DNA of 64,000 bases from positions 248,001 through 312,000 of the forward strand of contig NZ_LNWY01000005.1 in assembly GCF_001681715.1 (NCBI RefSeq). Direction: 5' to 3'. Shown one piece after another: positions 27,043 through 36,629 of the stretch (its first letter is position 1; each line of letters starts with the position of its first letter). The position numbers were made by a program, and so were the translations under genes. The DNA comes from Tritonibacter mobilis (GTDB taxonomy: Bacteria; Pseudomonadota; Alphaproteobacteria; Rhodobacterales; Rhodobacteraceae). The notes beneath the pieces are model-generated. The model was not told where the DNA came from. It searched no databases and saw only the letters and a program-made list of their open reading frames with translations.

Positions 27043-27872
27043 CACATCACAGCGGCACGCGCCGCATCATTGACCTCTGGTCTTTGACCGAACCAGCGCT
27101 CAAATCCGGGAACAGCCTGATGCAACAGCATCCCCAGCCCATCAACCACGGTGCAATTCGCGTCTTCGGCGGCTTGCAACAGGTCCGTTTTAAGCGGCGT
27201 ATAAACAAGGTCAGTGACCACAATGCCGGAGTGTAGACCATCGAGCGGAACCCGCAGACGCCGTTGACCTACCATCCCAAGAGACGTTGTATTCACGACC
27301 AAGGTTGCATCCTCGATGACATTTCCAGCCTGTACCCAATCCACAACCGTGATCTTGGAGCCGAATGTCTCTGCCATCTCTTCCGCGCGAGACCGAGTGC
27401 GATTGCAAAGGCGAATTTCCGGAACACCGGCCTCAATCAGCGAGGCGACAACCGCGCGACTGGCACCACCCGCACCCAGCACGGTCGCTGGCCCGGATTT
27501 CGCATCCCAATCAGGGGCACCCTCGTGAAGGTTTGTGATAAAGCCGTAACCATCTGTATTGTCGGCCACAATCACACCATCCTCATGGAAAATCAACGTG
27601 TTCGCCGCGCCCATCAGCTTGGCGCGATCCGTAACCTTATCCGCAATCTCCATGATGGCCTGTTTGTGGGGAATGGTCACATTCGCACCCACAAACCCCA
27701 TCTTGGGCATCATCCGAACCACAGACTCCAGGTCCTCTGGTTCCACATGCATCGGCATATAATGTCCGTCAATCTCATGCGTCCGTAGCCAGTGCCGGTG
27801 CAACTGAGGAGATTTCGAATGTGCGATCGGGCAACCGATCACGCCAGCGAGCGGGATCTTGTGCTCTGTCAT
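27042..27872 (-). CDS. aroE: Shikimate dehydrogenase
   Basis: Reduces 3-dehydroshikimate with NADPH in aromatic amino acid synthesis; 276 residues. The shikimate site shows AHSKSPQLHRHWL and GANVTIPHKQ (catalytic Lys), with DNTDGYGF in the middle. The NADP-binding glycine loop is VLGAGGASRAVV. The C-terminal VDGLGMLLHQAVPGFERWFG is typical. Overlaps maf (ATGA) upstream and coaE downstream. Confidence 0.96.
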   Translation of the reverse strand: MTEHKIPLAGVIGCPIAHSKSPQLHRHWLRTHEIDGHYMPMHVEPEDLESVVRMMPKMGFVGANVTIPHKQAIMEIADKVTDRAKLMGAANTLIFHEDGVIVADNTDGYGFITNLHEGAPDWDAKSGPATVLGAGGASRAVVASLIEAGVPEIRLCNRTRSRAEEMAETFGSKITVVDWVQAGNVIEDATLVVNTTSLGMVGQRRLRVPLDGLHSGIVVTDLVYTPLKTDLLQAAEDANCTVVDGLGMLLHQAVPGFERWFGQRPEVNDAARAAVM

Positions 27873-28468
27873 TGTTCTATAATCCCCTGCAGTCCCAGAT
27901 AGTTTATGAGTTCCAACATCGGCAATCCCAAGACATTAAAGTAGCTGCCGTCAATAGTTGTAAACAGTCGCACGCCCTCTTCTTCGAGTTTGTATGCGCC
28001 GACCGCGTGACGAATACTCTCCCAGTTGCGGTCCACGTAGCTCTCAAGATAGGCATCGCTCGCCATGCGCATCACCAGCCGCACCTGTCCAACATGGCGC
28101 CAAAGTGGCTCACCATCGCGGTAGATCACTGCGGCCGACAACAACATGTGACGTTTTCCACGCATCGCCTTGAGCTGATCCAGCGCTTGGTCCTTTGTGT
28201 CGGGCTTTGACAGCAGCGTGCCCTCAAAATCGAGCACCTGATCGCAGCCCAGAACCATCTCGCCGGGGTGTTTTCCCGACACTTTGCGCGCTTTGGCCTC
28301 TGCAAGCGTGTCAGCAATATCGCGTGGCGCGGCCCCTTCGGCCAGAAGAGCGGCCTTTATTGCGCCTTCATCGACGCGCGCGACCTCCACACGGAACGCA
28401 ACCCCCGCCTGACGGAGCAGTTGAGCGCGGATCTCAGATCCAGAAGCAAGCAGGATGTGGGTACTCAT
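27869..28468 (-). CDS. maf: Maf-type nucleotide pyrophosphatase
   Basis: A Maf-family nucleoside triphosphate pyrophosphatase, thought to clear modified or non-canonical nucleotides; 199 residues. LLASGSEIRAQLL at the start, VLGCDQVLDFEGTLLSKP (catalytic Asp region), and the C-terminal SYFNVLGLPMLELINYLG. ATG 28468 begins the family N-terminus; the longer open frame reaches into oriC and is not supported. The ribosome binding site is weak. First gene of the leftward operon leaving the origin. Confidence 0.94.
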   Translation of the reverse strand: MSTHILLASGSEIRAQLLRQAGVAFRVEVARVDEGAIKAALLAEGAAPRDIADTLAEAKARKVSGKHPGEMVLGCDQVLDFEGTLLSKPDTKDQALDQLKAMRGKRHMLLSAAVIYRDGEPLWRHVGQVRLVMRMASDAYLESYVDRNWESIRHAVGAYKLEEEGVRLFTTIDGSYFNVLGLPMLELINYLGLQGIIEQ

Positions 28469-28887
28469 GTGGAAAACCCTATGGGAAAACGTCTGATCAT
28501 TCAGGGACGTTTTGTATGATTTTCCACCCTCAACGCAAGGGTGGGACAACTTCTGAAATCTCGGGTGATTCCTCCGCGATTCCTCCATCGGGTATTGGGA
28601 TAACTTTGAACACGTGGATAAGTACGGCTCTCCCGGTTTGTCCCGCTCTTATCCCCAGAGTCTCTTATGTAAATATTTTGTTAATGCGCATGGTTTGAAG
28701 GGCGTTAAGGAGTTATTCACCCTTCTGGTAGGAATAAGGAAGGAAAACTGTCCACCTTGTGCAGAACCGGTGTGAAGACTCGATAATCCACGGATTCTGG
28801 GGTGCACTACAAAAACATCATCCTTATAAAACTTATTAATTATATTAGGGTGGCCAACCGGCACCTCGCGCCTGAAGGAAACCTTCC
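28469..28887. other. Candidate chromosomal replication origin (oriC)
   Basis: A 419-base gene-free gap from which genes diverge on both sides: maf-aroE-coaE-dnaQ leftward and hemJ-rho-mnmE-mnmG-rsmG-parA-parB rightward, with parS 3.2 kb away. DnaA-box-like sites: TTTTCCACA (28468-28476, minus), TTTTCCACC (28520-28528), TTATCCCAA (28595-28603, minus), TTATCCACG (28613-28621, minus), TTATCCCCA (28649-28657) and TTATTCACC (28713-28721). Each differs from TTATCCACA at one or two positions. AT-rich stretches at 28664-28686 and 28819-28850 could be unwinding elements. No single perfect TTATCCACA is present. Confidence 0.8.
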
Positions 28888-29343
28888 ATGGATCTGACTG
28901 ATCTGATGTTCACACTGTATCCTTACGTGAAATCGCTTCACATCATGGCGGTGATCAGTTGGATGGCGGGTCTTTTCTACCTTCCACGTCTGTTTGTGTA
29001 TCACGTGGAGGAGGCTGAGAAGGTTCAGGATGTGACGCCGATCTTTCTCACCATGGAACACAAACTGCTAAGAGTGATCATGGGTCCAGCAAGCGTTGTG
29101 ACCTGGGCGGCAGGGCTCTTTATGGTGTTTACGCCGGGGCTGGTGGATTGGTCCTACATCTGGCCCTGGACCAAGGGCGCATCGGTACTTGCTATGACAT
29201 GGTTCCATCATTGGCTGATGTTTCGCCACAAGGACTTCAAAGCAGGCAAGAATACCCTCACAGGGCGCCAGTATCGCCTGATGAACGAGGTTCCGACCCT
29301 TCTGATGGTGGTGATTGTGGTCTCAGTGATCTTCAAGTTCTGA
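28888..29343 (+). CDS. hemJ: Protoporphyrinogen IX oxidase HemJ
   Basis: A 151-residue four-helix membrane protein of the HemJ family, oxidising protoporphyrinogen IX to protoporphyrin IX in haem synthesis. The conserved N-terminal block KSLHIMAVISWMAGLFYLPRLFVYH carries the functionally important histidine, and MEHKLLRVIMGPA follows at about 56. AGGAAACC precedes ATG 28888. Immediately beside oriC, ahead of rho, a familiar alphaproteobacterial order; hemE, which often accompanies it, is not in this window. Confidence 0.92.
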   Translation: MDLTDLMFTLYPYVKSLHIMAVISWMAGLFYLPRLFVYHVEEAEKVQDVTPIFLTMEHKLLRVIMGPASVVTWAAGLFMVFTPGLVDWSYIWPWTKGASVLAMTWFHHWLMFRHKDFKAGKNTLTGRQYRLMNEVPTLLMVVIVVSVIFKF

Positions 29344-29351
29344 CGCGGGGT

Positions 29352-29380
29352 TTGACTCACCCCCGGAGACTCACTATCTA
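29352..29380 (+). promoter_or_regulatory. Candidate sigma-70-type promoter for rho
   Basis: TTGACT at 29352-29357 and TATCTA at 29375-29380 with exactly 17 bases between, 90 bases before the rho ATG in the hemJ-rho gap. A strong match to the housekeeping consensus. The leader between it and rho could be the site of Rho autoregulation known in other bacteria, which I cannot see directly. Confidence 0.65.
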
Positions 29381-29470
29381 GCGATAAAGCGGCCCCGTCC
29401 GGGATTCCCGCATTTTCCGTATTTGATACTGTGACGCCCTCCACCCTGAGGGAATAAAGGCCGTGTGCAT

Positions 29471-30742
29471 ATGACCGAGCAATCCCTGAACCTTTCCGAT
29501 CTTAAGGCGCAAAGCCCGAAAGCCCTCCTGGCAATGGCCGAGGAACTGGAGATCGAAAACGCCTCCACCATGCGTAAGGGTGAGATGATGTTCCAAATCC
29601 TGCGTGAACGCGCGGATGAGGGCTGGAACATCGGTGGCGATGGGGTTCTGGAAGTACTTCAGGACGGTTTTGGCTTCCTGCGCTCGCCAGAGGCCAACTA
29701 TCTGCCCGGTCCGGACGACATCTACGTCTCTCCTGACATGATCCGCCAGTTCTCGCTGCGCACCGGCGACACGGTTGAGGGACAGATCAAGGCACCACTG
29801 GAGAACGAGCGTTACTTCGCGCTGACCACAGTGACCAAGATCAACTTTGAGGAGCCCGAAAAGGCCCGTCACAAGATCGCATTCGACAACCTGACGCCTC
29901 TTTACCCGGACGAACGCCTGAACATGGAGATCGAAGATCCCACCGTGAAGGATCGCTCCGCACGTGTGATCGATCTGGTTTCGCCTATCGGTAAAGGTCA
30001 GCGTTCGCTCATCGTGGCACCGCCGCGGACTGGTAAGACGGTTCTGCTGCAAAATATCGCCCACTCGATCGAGCAGAACCACCCGGAATGCTATCTGATC
30101 GTCCTTCTGATCGACGAACGCCCCGAAGAGGTGACCGACATGCAGCGATCCGTCAAAGGCGAGGTCGTGTCCTCCACCTTTGACGAGCCCGCAGCGCGTC
30201 ACGTGGCGGTGTCCGAGATGGTCATTGAAAAAGCCAAACGTCTGGTTGAGCACAAGCGCGATGTCGTAATTCTGCTCGACTCGATCACGCGTCTCGGTCG
30301 TGCGTTCAACACGGTTGTGCCGTCGTCTGGTAAGGTTCTGACCGGTGGTGTTGACGCAAACGCTCTGCAGCGTCCCAAGCGCTTCTTTGGTGCTGCGCGG
30401 AACATCGAAGAGGGTGGGTCGCTGACCATTATCGCAACCGCACTGATCGACACCGGCAGCCGGATGGACGAGGTTATCTTTGAAGAATTCAAAGGTACAG
30501 GTAACTCTGAGATCGTTCTGGATCGCAAAATTGCTGACAAACGTGTGTTCCCGGCAATCGATATCCTTAAGTCGGGTACCCGGAAGGAAGACCTACTGGT
30601 CGATAAGGGCGATTTGGCAAAGACCTTTGTATTGCGCCGCATCTTGAACCCGATGGGGACGACCGACGCGATTGAGTTCCTTTTGTCTAAGCTTAAACAA
30701 ACAAAGACAAATTCTGAGTTTTTCGACTCGATGAACACGTAA
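29471..30742 (+). CDS. rho: Transcription termination factor Rho
   Basis: A hexameric RNA-dependent ATPase that terminates transcription; 423 residues. The N-terminal domain begins [20 protein letters not shown], with the RNA-binding cold-shock-like fold at about 55-120 ([19 protein letters not shown]). Walker A is [14 protein letters not shown] (about 178-191), Walker B is [11 protein letters not shown], and the secondary RNA-binding region is [21 protein letters not shown] (residues about 325-345). ATG 29471 is chosen over GTG 29465, with AAAGG 10 bases upstream. Followed by mnmE after 30 bases. Confidence 0.97.
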   Translation: MTEQSLNLSDLKAQSPKALLAMAEELEIENASTMRKGEMMFQILRERADEGWNIGGDGVLEVLQDGFGFLRSPEANYLPGPDDIYVSPDMIRQFSLRTGDTVEGQIKAPLENERYFALTTVTKINFEEPEKARHKIAFDNLTPLYPDERLNMEIEDPTVKDRSARVIDLVSPIGKGQRSLIVAPPRTGKTVLLQNIAHSIEQNHPECYLIVLLIDERPEEVTDMQRSVKGEVVSSTFDEPAARHVAVSEMVIEKAKRLVEHKRDVVILLDSITRLGRAFNTVVPSSGKVLTGGVDANALQRPKRFFGAARNIEEGGSLTIIATALIDTGSRMDEVIFEEFKGTGNSEIVLDRKIADKRVFPAIDILKSGTRKEDLLVDKGDLAKTFVLRRILNPMGTTDAIEFLLSKLKQTKTNSEFFDSMNT

Positions 30743-30772
30743 ACAGGGCAGGGCGGAGAAAGAGGCCATCCC

Positions 30773-32059
30773 ATGGATACGATCTTTGCGCTGGCCACCG
30801 CCCAAGGGAAGGCCGGTGTTGCTGTAATTCGTGTTTCCGGCCCGAATGCCATTCAGGTCGGAGAAAACCTGACGCACAGGACGCTTCCTGCGCGAGGCAT
30901 GATATTTTCTAAACTGAAAGATAAAGAGGGTCAGATCCTTGATGAGGCTCTGGTTTTGTCTTTTACCGCTCCAGATAGCTTTACTGGGGAAAATATCGTT
31001 GAATTTCAGCTGCATGGAAGCACCGCTGTCGTTTCAGCTGTCATGTCTGCTCTGGAGGTTTCCAATTTAGCACGGCTTGCAGATCCCGGTGAATTCACGC
31101 GTCGTGCGTTGGATAACGGTAAGCTGGACCTCACTCAGGTTGAGGGTCTGGCGGACCTAATAGATGCAGAAACTGAAGCTCAAAGAAAACAAGCGCAGGT
31201 CATTCTATCGGGTGCTCTTGGCGCCTTGGCGGATCGTTGGCGGACGGATCTCATCCGAGCCGCATCCTTGATCGAAGTTACAATCGATTTTGCAGATGAA
31301 GAAGTTCCGGTTGATGTCACACCAGAAGTAGATGCGCTGCTTTCTGGTGTCTTGAGTGATATTCAAAAAGAAGTTCAGGGTGTCTCGATTGCCGAACGTA
31401 TCCGTGAAGGTTTTGAGGTTGCTATCGTCGGATCTCCGAACGTTGGAAAATCAACCTTGCTGAACGCCTTGGCGGGTCGAAACGCGGCGATTACATCTGA
31501 ATATGCTGGAACAACACGGGATGTAATTGAGGTTCGCATGGATCTCGCAGGACTGCCTGTGACACTGCTCGACACTGCCGGCCTACGTGACACCGACGAT
31601 CATGTTGAAGAAATTGGAATCCAACTGGCACAGGAACGCGCAAATGCTGCGGATATTCGTGTGTTTTTGGCAGAAGAAAACGAGACGTTCGACGTGCCGT
31701 TCCGGGATGGTGACCTTTCCCTGCTACCTAAAGCGGACGAACGGGATGCAACCCGTGGCGCGATTTCCGGAAAGACCGGGCAGGGGATAGATGATCTGGT
31801 TTCGCACATCGCCTGCACATTGAAGAATCGTTCGACCCATGCTGGAATTGCAACAAGAGCACGGCATAGGGATGCGATGAAGCGCGCCTCAGAGAGTTTG
31901 CAAAGAGCGATAGATGTCCTACAGCAGGGGCCAGAGTTCTATGATCTTGCTGCCGAAGATATGAGGTCTGCTATTCGCGCTCTTGAACTCTTGGTTGGTC
32001 GAATTGATGTAGAGAATCTCCTCGATGAGATATTCTCGAGTTTTTGCCTAGGAAAATAA
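30773..32059 (+). CDS. mnmE: tRNA modification GTPase MnmE
   Basis: With MnmG it installs the carboxymethylaminomethyl group on wobble U34 of certain tRNAs; 428 residues, usual for Rhodobacterales. N-terminal folate-binding domain ([20 protein letters not shown]), then helices, then a G domain inserted at about 215-350: G1 [10 protein letters not shown]3 [11 protein letters not shown]4 is degenerate (LPKAD where NKxD is expected). The C-terminus ends in SSFCLGK, keeping the catalytic Cys-x-Gly-Lys. It is noticeably AT-richer than genes left of oriC. Its stop is 12 bases before the mnmG start used here. Confidence 0.96.
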   Translation: MDTIFALATAQGKAGVAVIRVSGPNAIQVGENLTHRTLPARGMIFSKLKDKEGQILDEALVLSFTAPDSFTGENIVEFQLHGSTAVVSAVMSALEVSNLARLADPGEFTRRALDNGKLDLTQVEGLADLIDAETEAQRKQAQVILSGALGALADRWRTDLIRAASLIEVTIDFADEEVPVDVTPEVDALLSGVLSDIQKEVQGVSIAERIREGFEVAIVGSPNVGKSTLLNALAGRNAAITSEYAGTTRDVIEVRMDLAGLPVTLLDTAGLRDTDDHVEEIGIQLAQERANAADIRVFLAEENETFDVPFRDGDLSLLPKADERDATRGAISGKTGQGIDDLVSHIACTLKNRSTHAGIATRARHRDAMKRASESLQRAIDVLQQGPEFYDLAAEDMRSAIRALELLVGRIDVENLLDEIFSSFCLGK

Positions 32060-32063
32060 GGAG

Positions 32064-32079
32064 TGTTTCACGTGAAACA
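32064..32079. promoter_or_regulatory. parS: parS site 1 (ParB binding) at the mnmG start
   Basis: TGTTTCACGTGAAACA, a perfect 16-base palindrome identical to the bacterial parS consensus. It overlaps the initiation region of mnmG: GTG 32063 runs into it and GTG 32072 lies inside it. ParB loads here and spreads for ParA-driven origin segregation. About 3.2 kb from the candidate oriC and 2.5 kb before parA. Confidence 0.95.
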
Positions 32080-33946
32080 TTCGCACTATGACGTCGTAGT
32101 TGTTGGTGGCGGACATGCTGGAACTGAAGCTGCGCATGCTTCGGCTCGAATGGGTGTCCGAACTGCCCTAGTGACGCTGCGCCGTGATGGAATCGGTGTC
32201 ATGTCCTGCAATCCTGCAATTGGTGGCCTTGGAAAGGGGCACCTGGTGCGCGAGATTGATGCGATGGATGGTGTAATGGGTCGCGTTGCGGATCTCGCAG
32301 GTATTCAATTTCGACTTTTGAATCGTCGAAAGGGCCCTGCTGTACAAGGACCGCGGGCGCAAGCAGATCGATCAATATATAGAACCGAAGTTCTTAAAGC
32401 CACAGAAACGCAACCAAATCTGGACATTATCGAAGGCGAGGTGATCGACTTCCTGATGGAAGGTGAGAATACCGTTCGAGGTGTACGTCTTGCAGATGAG
32501 AGCGAAATTTCCGCGAGTGCGGTCGTTCTTACATCTGGGACCTTTCTGAACGGTGTCATACACATAGGAAATCAGTCAAAGTCTGGTGGTCGTATGGGAG
32601 ATCGACCGTCTATTAAGCTAGCGGAACGGCTGAAATCTTTTGACCTTCCCTTGGGACGTCTAAAAACCGGAACACCACCACGACTGGACGGGCGAACCAT
32701 TAACTGGGATGTCCTAGACAGTCAGCCAGGTGATGATGAACCGACTCTTTTCTCTTTTATGAGCAAGTCTGTTTCAGCTCCTCAGATCGCTTGTGGGATC
32801 ACGCATACTAACGAGCGAACTCATGAGATTATCCGCGATAATCTCGAACTTTCAGCTATGTATGGAGGTCATATCGAAGGTGTCGGGCCACGATATTGTC
32901 CCTCGATTGAAGACAAGATTGTTCGTTTCTCTGATAAGAGCTCGCACCAGATTTTCCTCGAGCCGGAGGGCGTTTCGGATCATACGGTTTACCCGAATGG
33001 TATATCGACAAGCCTACCTGAAGAAGTACAGACAGCTTATGTTCAATCCATTTATGGATTGGAACAGGCGATTATTCTTCAACCGGGATACGCAATCGAA
33101 TACGACTATGTGGATCCGCGAGCCCTGAGGTCGACGCTCGAACTCAGAGATATTAGCGGCCTGCATTTAGCTGGACAAATCAATGGTACAACCGGCTATG
33201 AGGAAGCAGGTGCACAAGGTTTGGTAGCGGGTCTCAACGCGGCATCTAAGTGTCGTGGAAATGGTGACATTATTTTCGGTCGCTCCACCAGCTATATTGG
33301 GGTGATGATTGACGATTTGATCACTAACGGTGTGACAGAACCGTATCGGATGTTCACTTCTAGAGCAGAATTCCGGCTTTCTCTCCGAGCCGATAATGCA
33401 GATCAAAGATTGACGCCATTCGCTAAAGAGTTGGGGTGTATTTCTGCTGAGCGAACTACTACGTTCGACAAAAAGATGGCAGGAATAGACTGTGCCAAAT
33501 CCGCATTGGAAGCTGTTCTATTGACGCCCAAACAGTTGGTTCAAGCAGGTATCCAAGTCAATCAAGATGGCAACAAGAGAAGCGGGATTGATGTTCTCGC
33601 GTTTCCGAACGTTGAATTTGAACATATTCTTCCTCTATTTCCGGAGTTGGAAGCAACCGAGAAGGAAATCCGCGAACAAATTATGCGTGATTCTCTGTAT
33701 GCGAACTATATCTCGAGGCAAGAAAAGGAAGTTGCTGCTTTGAAGAAGGATGAGGAGTATATTATCCCGTCAAACTTTGACTATAGCATAGATGGTCTTT
33801 CTCGAGAACTTCAGCAAAAGCTGAACAAATCTCGCCCAGAGAGCTTGGCGCAAGCAGCTCGCATTGACGGTATCACTCCCGCCGCGCTAGCTTTGATACT
33901 AGGGAGTTTGAAACGCTTGGCGAAAAACGGGGCTAAATCTGCATGA
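32072..33946 (+). CDS. mnmG: tRNA U34 carboxymethylaminomethyl modification enzyme MnmG
   Basis: The FAD-dependent partner of MnmE; about 624 residues. The FAD site [20 protein letters not shown] follows directly on the start; [21 protein letters not shown] and [19 protein letters not shown] are strong family blocks; [18 protein letters not shown] comes later. Start choice: AAGGAG at 32058-32063 is 8 bases before GTG 32072, which is ideal, whereas the upstream GTG 32063 (adding MFH) overlaps that ribosome binding site. Either way the start lies in a parS palindrome. Stop overlaps rsmG (ATGA). Confidence 0.95.
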   Translation: MKHSHYDVVVVGGGHAGTEAAHASARMGVRTALVTLRRDGIGVMSCNPAIGGLGKGHLVREIDAMDGVMGRVADLAGIQFRLLNRRKGPAVQGPRAQADRSIYRTEVLKATETQPNLDIIEGEVIDFLMEGENTVRGVRLADESEISASAVVLTSGTFLNGVIHIGNQSKSGGRMGDRPSIKLAERLKSFDLPLGRLKTGTPPRLDGRTINWDVLDSQPGDDEPTLFSFMSKSVSAPQIACGITHTNERTHEIIRDNLELSAMYGGHIEGVGPRYCPSIEDKIVRFSDKSSHQIFLEPEGVSDHTVYPNGISTSLPEEVQTAYVQSIYGLEQAIILQPGYAIEYDYVDPRALRSTLELRDISGLHLAGQINGTTGYEEAGAQGLVAGLNAASKCRGNGDIIFGRSTSYIGVMIDDLITNGVTEPYRMFTSRAEFRLSLRADNADQRLTPFAKELGCISAERTTTFDKKMAGIDCAKSALEAVLLTPKQLVQAGIQVNQDGNKRSGIDVLAFPNVEFEHILPLFPELEATEKEIREQIMRDSLYANYISRQEKEVAALKKDEEYIIPSNFDYSIDGLSRELQQKLNKSRPESLAQAARIDGITPAALALILGSLKRLAKNGAKSA

Positions 33947-34560
33947 ATTTTGAACTGATCCGAGAGTACTCGGATGTTTCACGTGAAACATTTGAACGTC
34001 TTGAGGTATTCTCGGAAGTTCTCACAAAGTGGAATCCTAAGATCAATCTGGTTTCTCGAAAGAGCTTAGAGGATCTGTGGACGCGTCACATCTTGGACAG
34101 CGTTCAGGTGTTTGAGATTGCCCCAAATACTAAGACATGGCTAGATATCGGTAGCGGGGGAGGTCTCCCCGGCATCATCGTCGCTATTTTGGTTGCTGAA
34201 AAAAGCCCAGAGACCAAAGTTACCCTCATGGAAAGCGATCAGAGGAAGTGTGCTTTCCTTAGAAACGCCGCCCGAGAGTGCGGTGTTCAAGTGACAGTTA
34301 AGTCCCAACGGATTGAGGAAGCTGAGCCAGAGAGCGCTGACATCATGTCTGCGCGTGCATTGGCTGATTTGGACATTTTGCTGGGATATTCTGAGCGACA
34401 TTTGAAATCGGGTGGCACCGCCGTGTTCCCTAAGGGTGCGAACTGGAAAAAAGAAGTGGATAACGCGCGCAATAGATGGCGGTTTGATTGCGAAGAGATT
34501 ACAAGTCTTACTGAGCCTGAGGCTGTCATTCTCAAAATCAAGGGAGTAGAGCGTGTCTGA
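33943..34560 (+). CDS. rsmG: 16S rRNA m7G527 methyltransferase RsmG
   Basis: Methylates N7 of G527 in 16S rRNA; 205 residues. The SAM-binding loop [18 protein letters not shown] lies at about 67-84, preceded by [25 protein letters not shown], a highly typical block. SARALADLD is the later motif. A second parS palindrome is encoded within codons for DVSRETF at residues 11-17. Overlaps mnmG by 4 bases and parA by 8. Confidence 0.96.
   Translation: MNFELIREYSDVSRETFERLEVFSEVLTKWNPKINLVSRKSLEDLWTRHILDSVQVFEIAPNTKTWLDIGSGGGLPGIIVAILVAEKSPETKVTLMESDQRKCAFLRNAARECGVQVTVKSQRIEEAEPESADIMSARALADLDILLGYSERHLKSGGTAVFPKGANWKKEVDNARNRWRFDCEEITSLTEPEAVILKIKGVERV
33975..33990. promoter_or_regulatory. parS: parS site 2 inside rsmG
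   Basis: A second perfect TGTTTCACGTGAAACA, 1.9 kb from the first and 560 bases before parA. It lies fully inside the rsmG reading frame (codons 11-16). A site at this place is known from other alphaproteobacteria, where it fixes the DVSRET peptide. Confidence 0.95.
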
Positions 34561-35365
34561 CATGTCCCGTTTGGGAGTCCCCCGTATTATCGCGATTGCC
34601 AACCAGAAGGGAGGGGTGGGGAAAACGACAACTGCGATCAACCTAGCAGCTGCCCTGGTAGAAGAAGGTATGCGGGTTCTGCTTGTTGATTTGGACCCAC
34701 AAGGAAATGCTTCTACAGGTCTTGGAATCGAAGCGGATGACCGGGATCACACGACCTACGATCTATTGGTCGAAGAGGCGGAACTCTCTGAAGTTATTCG
34801 GCAAACTGATTTAGAAGATCTCTGCATTGTTCCCGCGACAGTCGATTTGAGTTCTGCAGATATCGAACTTTTTTCCAACGAAAAGCGCAGCTTTTTGCTA
34901 CATGATGCGCTGAGACAGCCAGCAATGGCGGAATATGACTGGGATTATATCCTGATCGATTGCCCTCCATCGCTGAACCTTTTGACCGTGAATGCAATGG
35001 TTGCGGCCCATTCCGTTCTTATTCCGTTGCAGAGCGAATTTTTTGCGTTGGAAGGCTTGTCGCAGCTGATGTTGACCATTCGTGAGGTTCGTCATGCTGC
35101 CAACCCCCAACTGCGGATCGAGGGTGTTGTGTTGACGATGTATGATCGGCGCAACAACCTGTCTCAACAAGTGGAGCAGGATGCACGAGATAACCTCGGG
35201 GATTTGGTGTTCCGAACCAAAATTCCGCGAAATGTCCGTGTAAGCGAAGCGCCATCCTATGCGATGCCAGTTCTAAATTATGACCCAGCTTCACTTGGTG
35301 CAAAAGCCTACCGTCAATTGGCGGGCGAGATTGTTGCCAATCATCAAGATATCGCGGCACAATAA
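34553..35365 (+). CDS. parA: Chromosome partitioning ATPase ParA
   Basis: A Walker-type ATPase that binds DNA when ATP-bound and moves ParB-parS complexes; 270 residues. The deviant Walker A is [15 protein letters not shown] at 18-32, with [14 protein letters not shown] following and [18 protein letters not shown] as Walker B. GTG 34553 has GGGAG at good spacing; ATG 34562 is the alternative. Overlaps rsmG and is followed by parB after 18 bases. Confidence 0.97.
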   Translation: MSDMSRLGVPRIIAIANQKGGVGKTTTAINLAAALVEEGMRVLLVDLDPQGNASTGLGIEADDRDHTTYDLLVEEAELSEVIRQTDLEDLCIVPATVDLSSADIELFSNEKRSFLLHDALRQPAMAEYDWDYILIDCPPSLNLLTVNAMVAAHSVLIPLQSEFFALEGLSQLMLTIREVRHAANPQLRIEGVVLTMYDRRNNLSQQVEQDARDNLGDLVFRTKIPRNVRVSEAPSYAMPVLNYDPASLGAKAYRQLAGEIVANHQDIAAQ

Positions 35366-35383
35366 GAAGAAAAGGGGCGAACA

Positions 35384-36283
35384 ATGGCAGATAAGAAACC
35401 AAAACCACGCGGCTTGGGACGTGGTCTCTCCGCGTTGATGGCGGATGTGAATGCGGAACCAGTGAGCACCGAAGGTGGGCGTCCGCCGCGAAATGCCGAA
35501 ATTCTTGTGCCTATTGAAAAGGTTCAAGCTAATCCTGACCAGCCGCGACGCCAGTTTTTGCAGGAAGATTTGGATGATCTAACTGCATCGATCAAAGAGA
35601 AAGGGGTTCTTCAACCTCTGATCGTTCGCCCGCGCGATGGTGGAATATATGAGATCGTTGCGGGGGAACGTCGCTGGCGTGCTGCTCAAGCGGCGCAGCT
35701 TCATGAGGTTCCCGTTCTCATTCGCGACTATTCTGATGTCGAGATGCTCGAAGTTGCGATTATCGAGAACATTCAGCGTTCAGATTTGAATGCGCTGGAA
35801 GAAGCTCAAAGTTACAAGCAACTGATGGATAAGTTTGGCCATACGCAAGAGAAAATGGCCGAAGCGCTTGGTAAGAGCCGCAGCCACATAGCTAACTTTG
35901 TTCGATTGCTGCATTTGCCAGAGGATGTTCAGGGGCTGGTTCTAGATCGTAAGCTATCTGCCGGACATGCGCGGGCTCTGATTACATCTGACAATGCCTC
36001 CGAATTGGCGAAGAAAATTGTGAAAGGCGGCCTGTCCGTACGCGCAACCGAATCCTTGGTGAAGAAAGATGCAGCGGGTGTTGCCGGAACTTCGGGACCT
36101 AAGAGAGCTAAGACTCAGGTTGAGAAGGATGCTGATACACGGGCGCTAGAAAGCGATTTGTCTGCTATGATCCGGATGAAAGTTTCGATTGATCATAAGG
36201 CGGGAGGTGAGGCTGGTACGATGACAATCTCCTACGAGACGCTCGACCAGCTTGATGAATTGTGTAATTTGCTTAGCCGCTAG
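35384..36283 (+). CDS. parB: Chromosome partitioning protein ParB
   Basis: A parS-binding CTPase clamp; 299 residues. The N-terminal ParA-interaction stretch RGLGRGLSALM is at 9-19, the CTP-binding motif GERRWRAAQAA at 94-104, and ENIQRSDLNALEEA follows. The helix-turn-helix (TQEKMAEALGKSRSHIANFVRLL) reads parS. The C-terminal dimerisation domain ends at LCNLLSR. Ends 11 bases inside the convergent DUF454 gene. Its targets are the two parS sites upstream. Confidence 0.97.
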   Translation: MADKKPKPRGLGRGLSALMADVNAEPVSTEGGRPPRNAEILVPIEKVQANPDQPRRQFLQEDLDDLTASIKEKGVLQPLIVRPRDGGIYEIVAGERRWRAAQAAQLHEVPVLIRDYSDVEMLEVAIIENIQRSDLNALEEAQSYKQLMDKFGHTQEKMAEALGKSRSHIANFVRLLHLPEDVQGLVLDRKLSAGHARALITSDNASELAKKIVKGGLSVRATESLVKKDAAGVAGTSGPKRAKTQVEKDADTRALESDLSAMIRMKVSIDHKAGGEAGTMTISYETLDQLDELCNLLSR

Positions 36284-36626
36284 GGCGGGTCCAGATAAAG
36301 ATCATTACGCAACCCAGTGTAATGGCCTGGATCATGAGCACGTAGATTGGTACCTGAAGAACAACTGACAGAATGAACACAGCGGCAACCGATGCGGTTG
36401 CCGCTTTTTTTGCACCTAGACGAATAGCGCCGTGTTCATTCCAATCTGAGATCATTGGGCCAAAGGTTGCGTGCGATAGCAACCAATTGTGCAGACGTTC
36501 GGACGATCTGGCGAAAAAAAATGCCGCAAGAAGAAGAAAGGGCACTGTAGGCAAGAGGGGAAGAGCGATACCGACCCCAGCCAGAAGGACACTAAAGAGA
36601 CCAAGGCAGAGGTAAATAAATCTCAT
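36273..36626 (-). CDS. DUF454 (YbaN-type) membrane protein
   Basis: A 117-residue inner-membrane protein of the YbaN/DUF454 family: LGLFSVLLAGVGIALPLLPTVPFLLLAAFFFARSSERLHNWLL, with LPTVPF and FARSS highly typical, then two further membrane segments. No biochemical function is established for the family. It is 3 bases after the hemW stop and therefore coupled; it overlaps parB tail-to-tail by 11 bases. ATG 36626 is used (a TTG one codon earlier is possible). Confidence 0.9.
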   Translation of the reverse strand: MRFIYLCLGLFSVLLAGVGIALPLLPTVPFLLLAAFFFARSSERLHNWLLSHATFGPMISDWNEHGAIRLGAKKAATASVAAVFILSVVLQVPIYVLMIQAITLGCVMIFIWTRPSG

Positions 36627-36629
36627 CAA

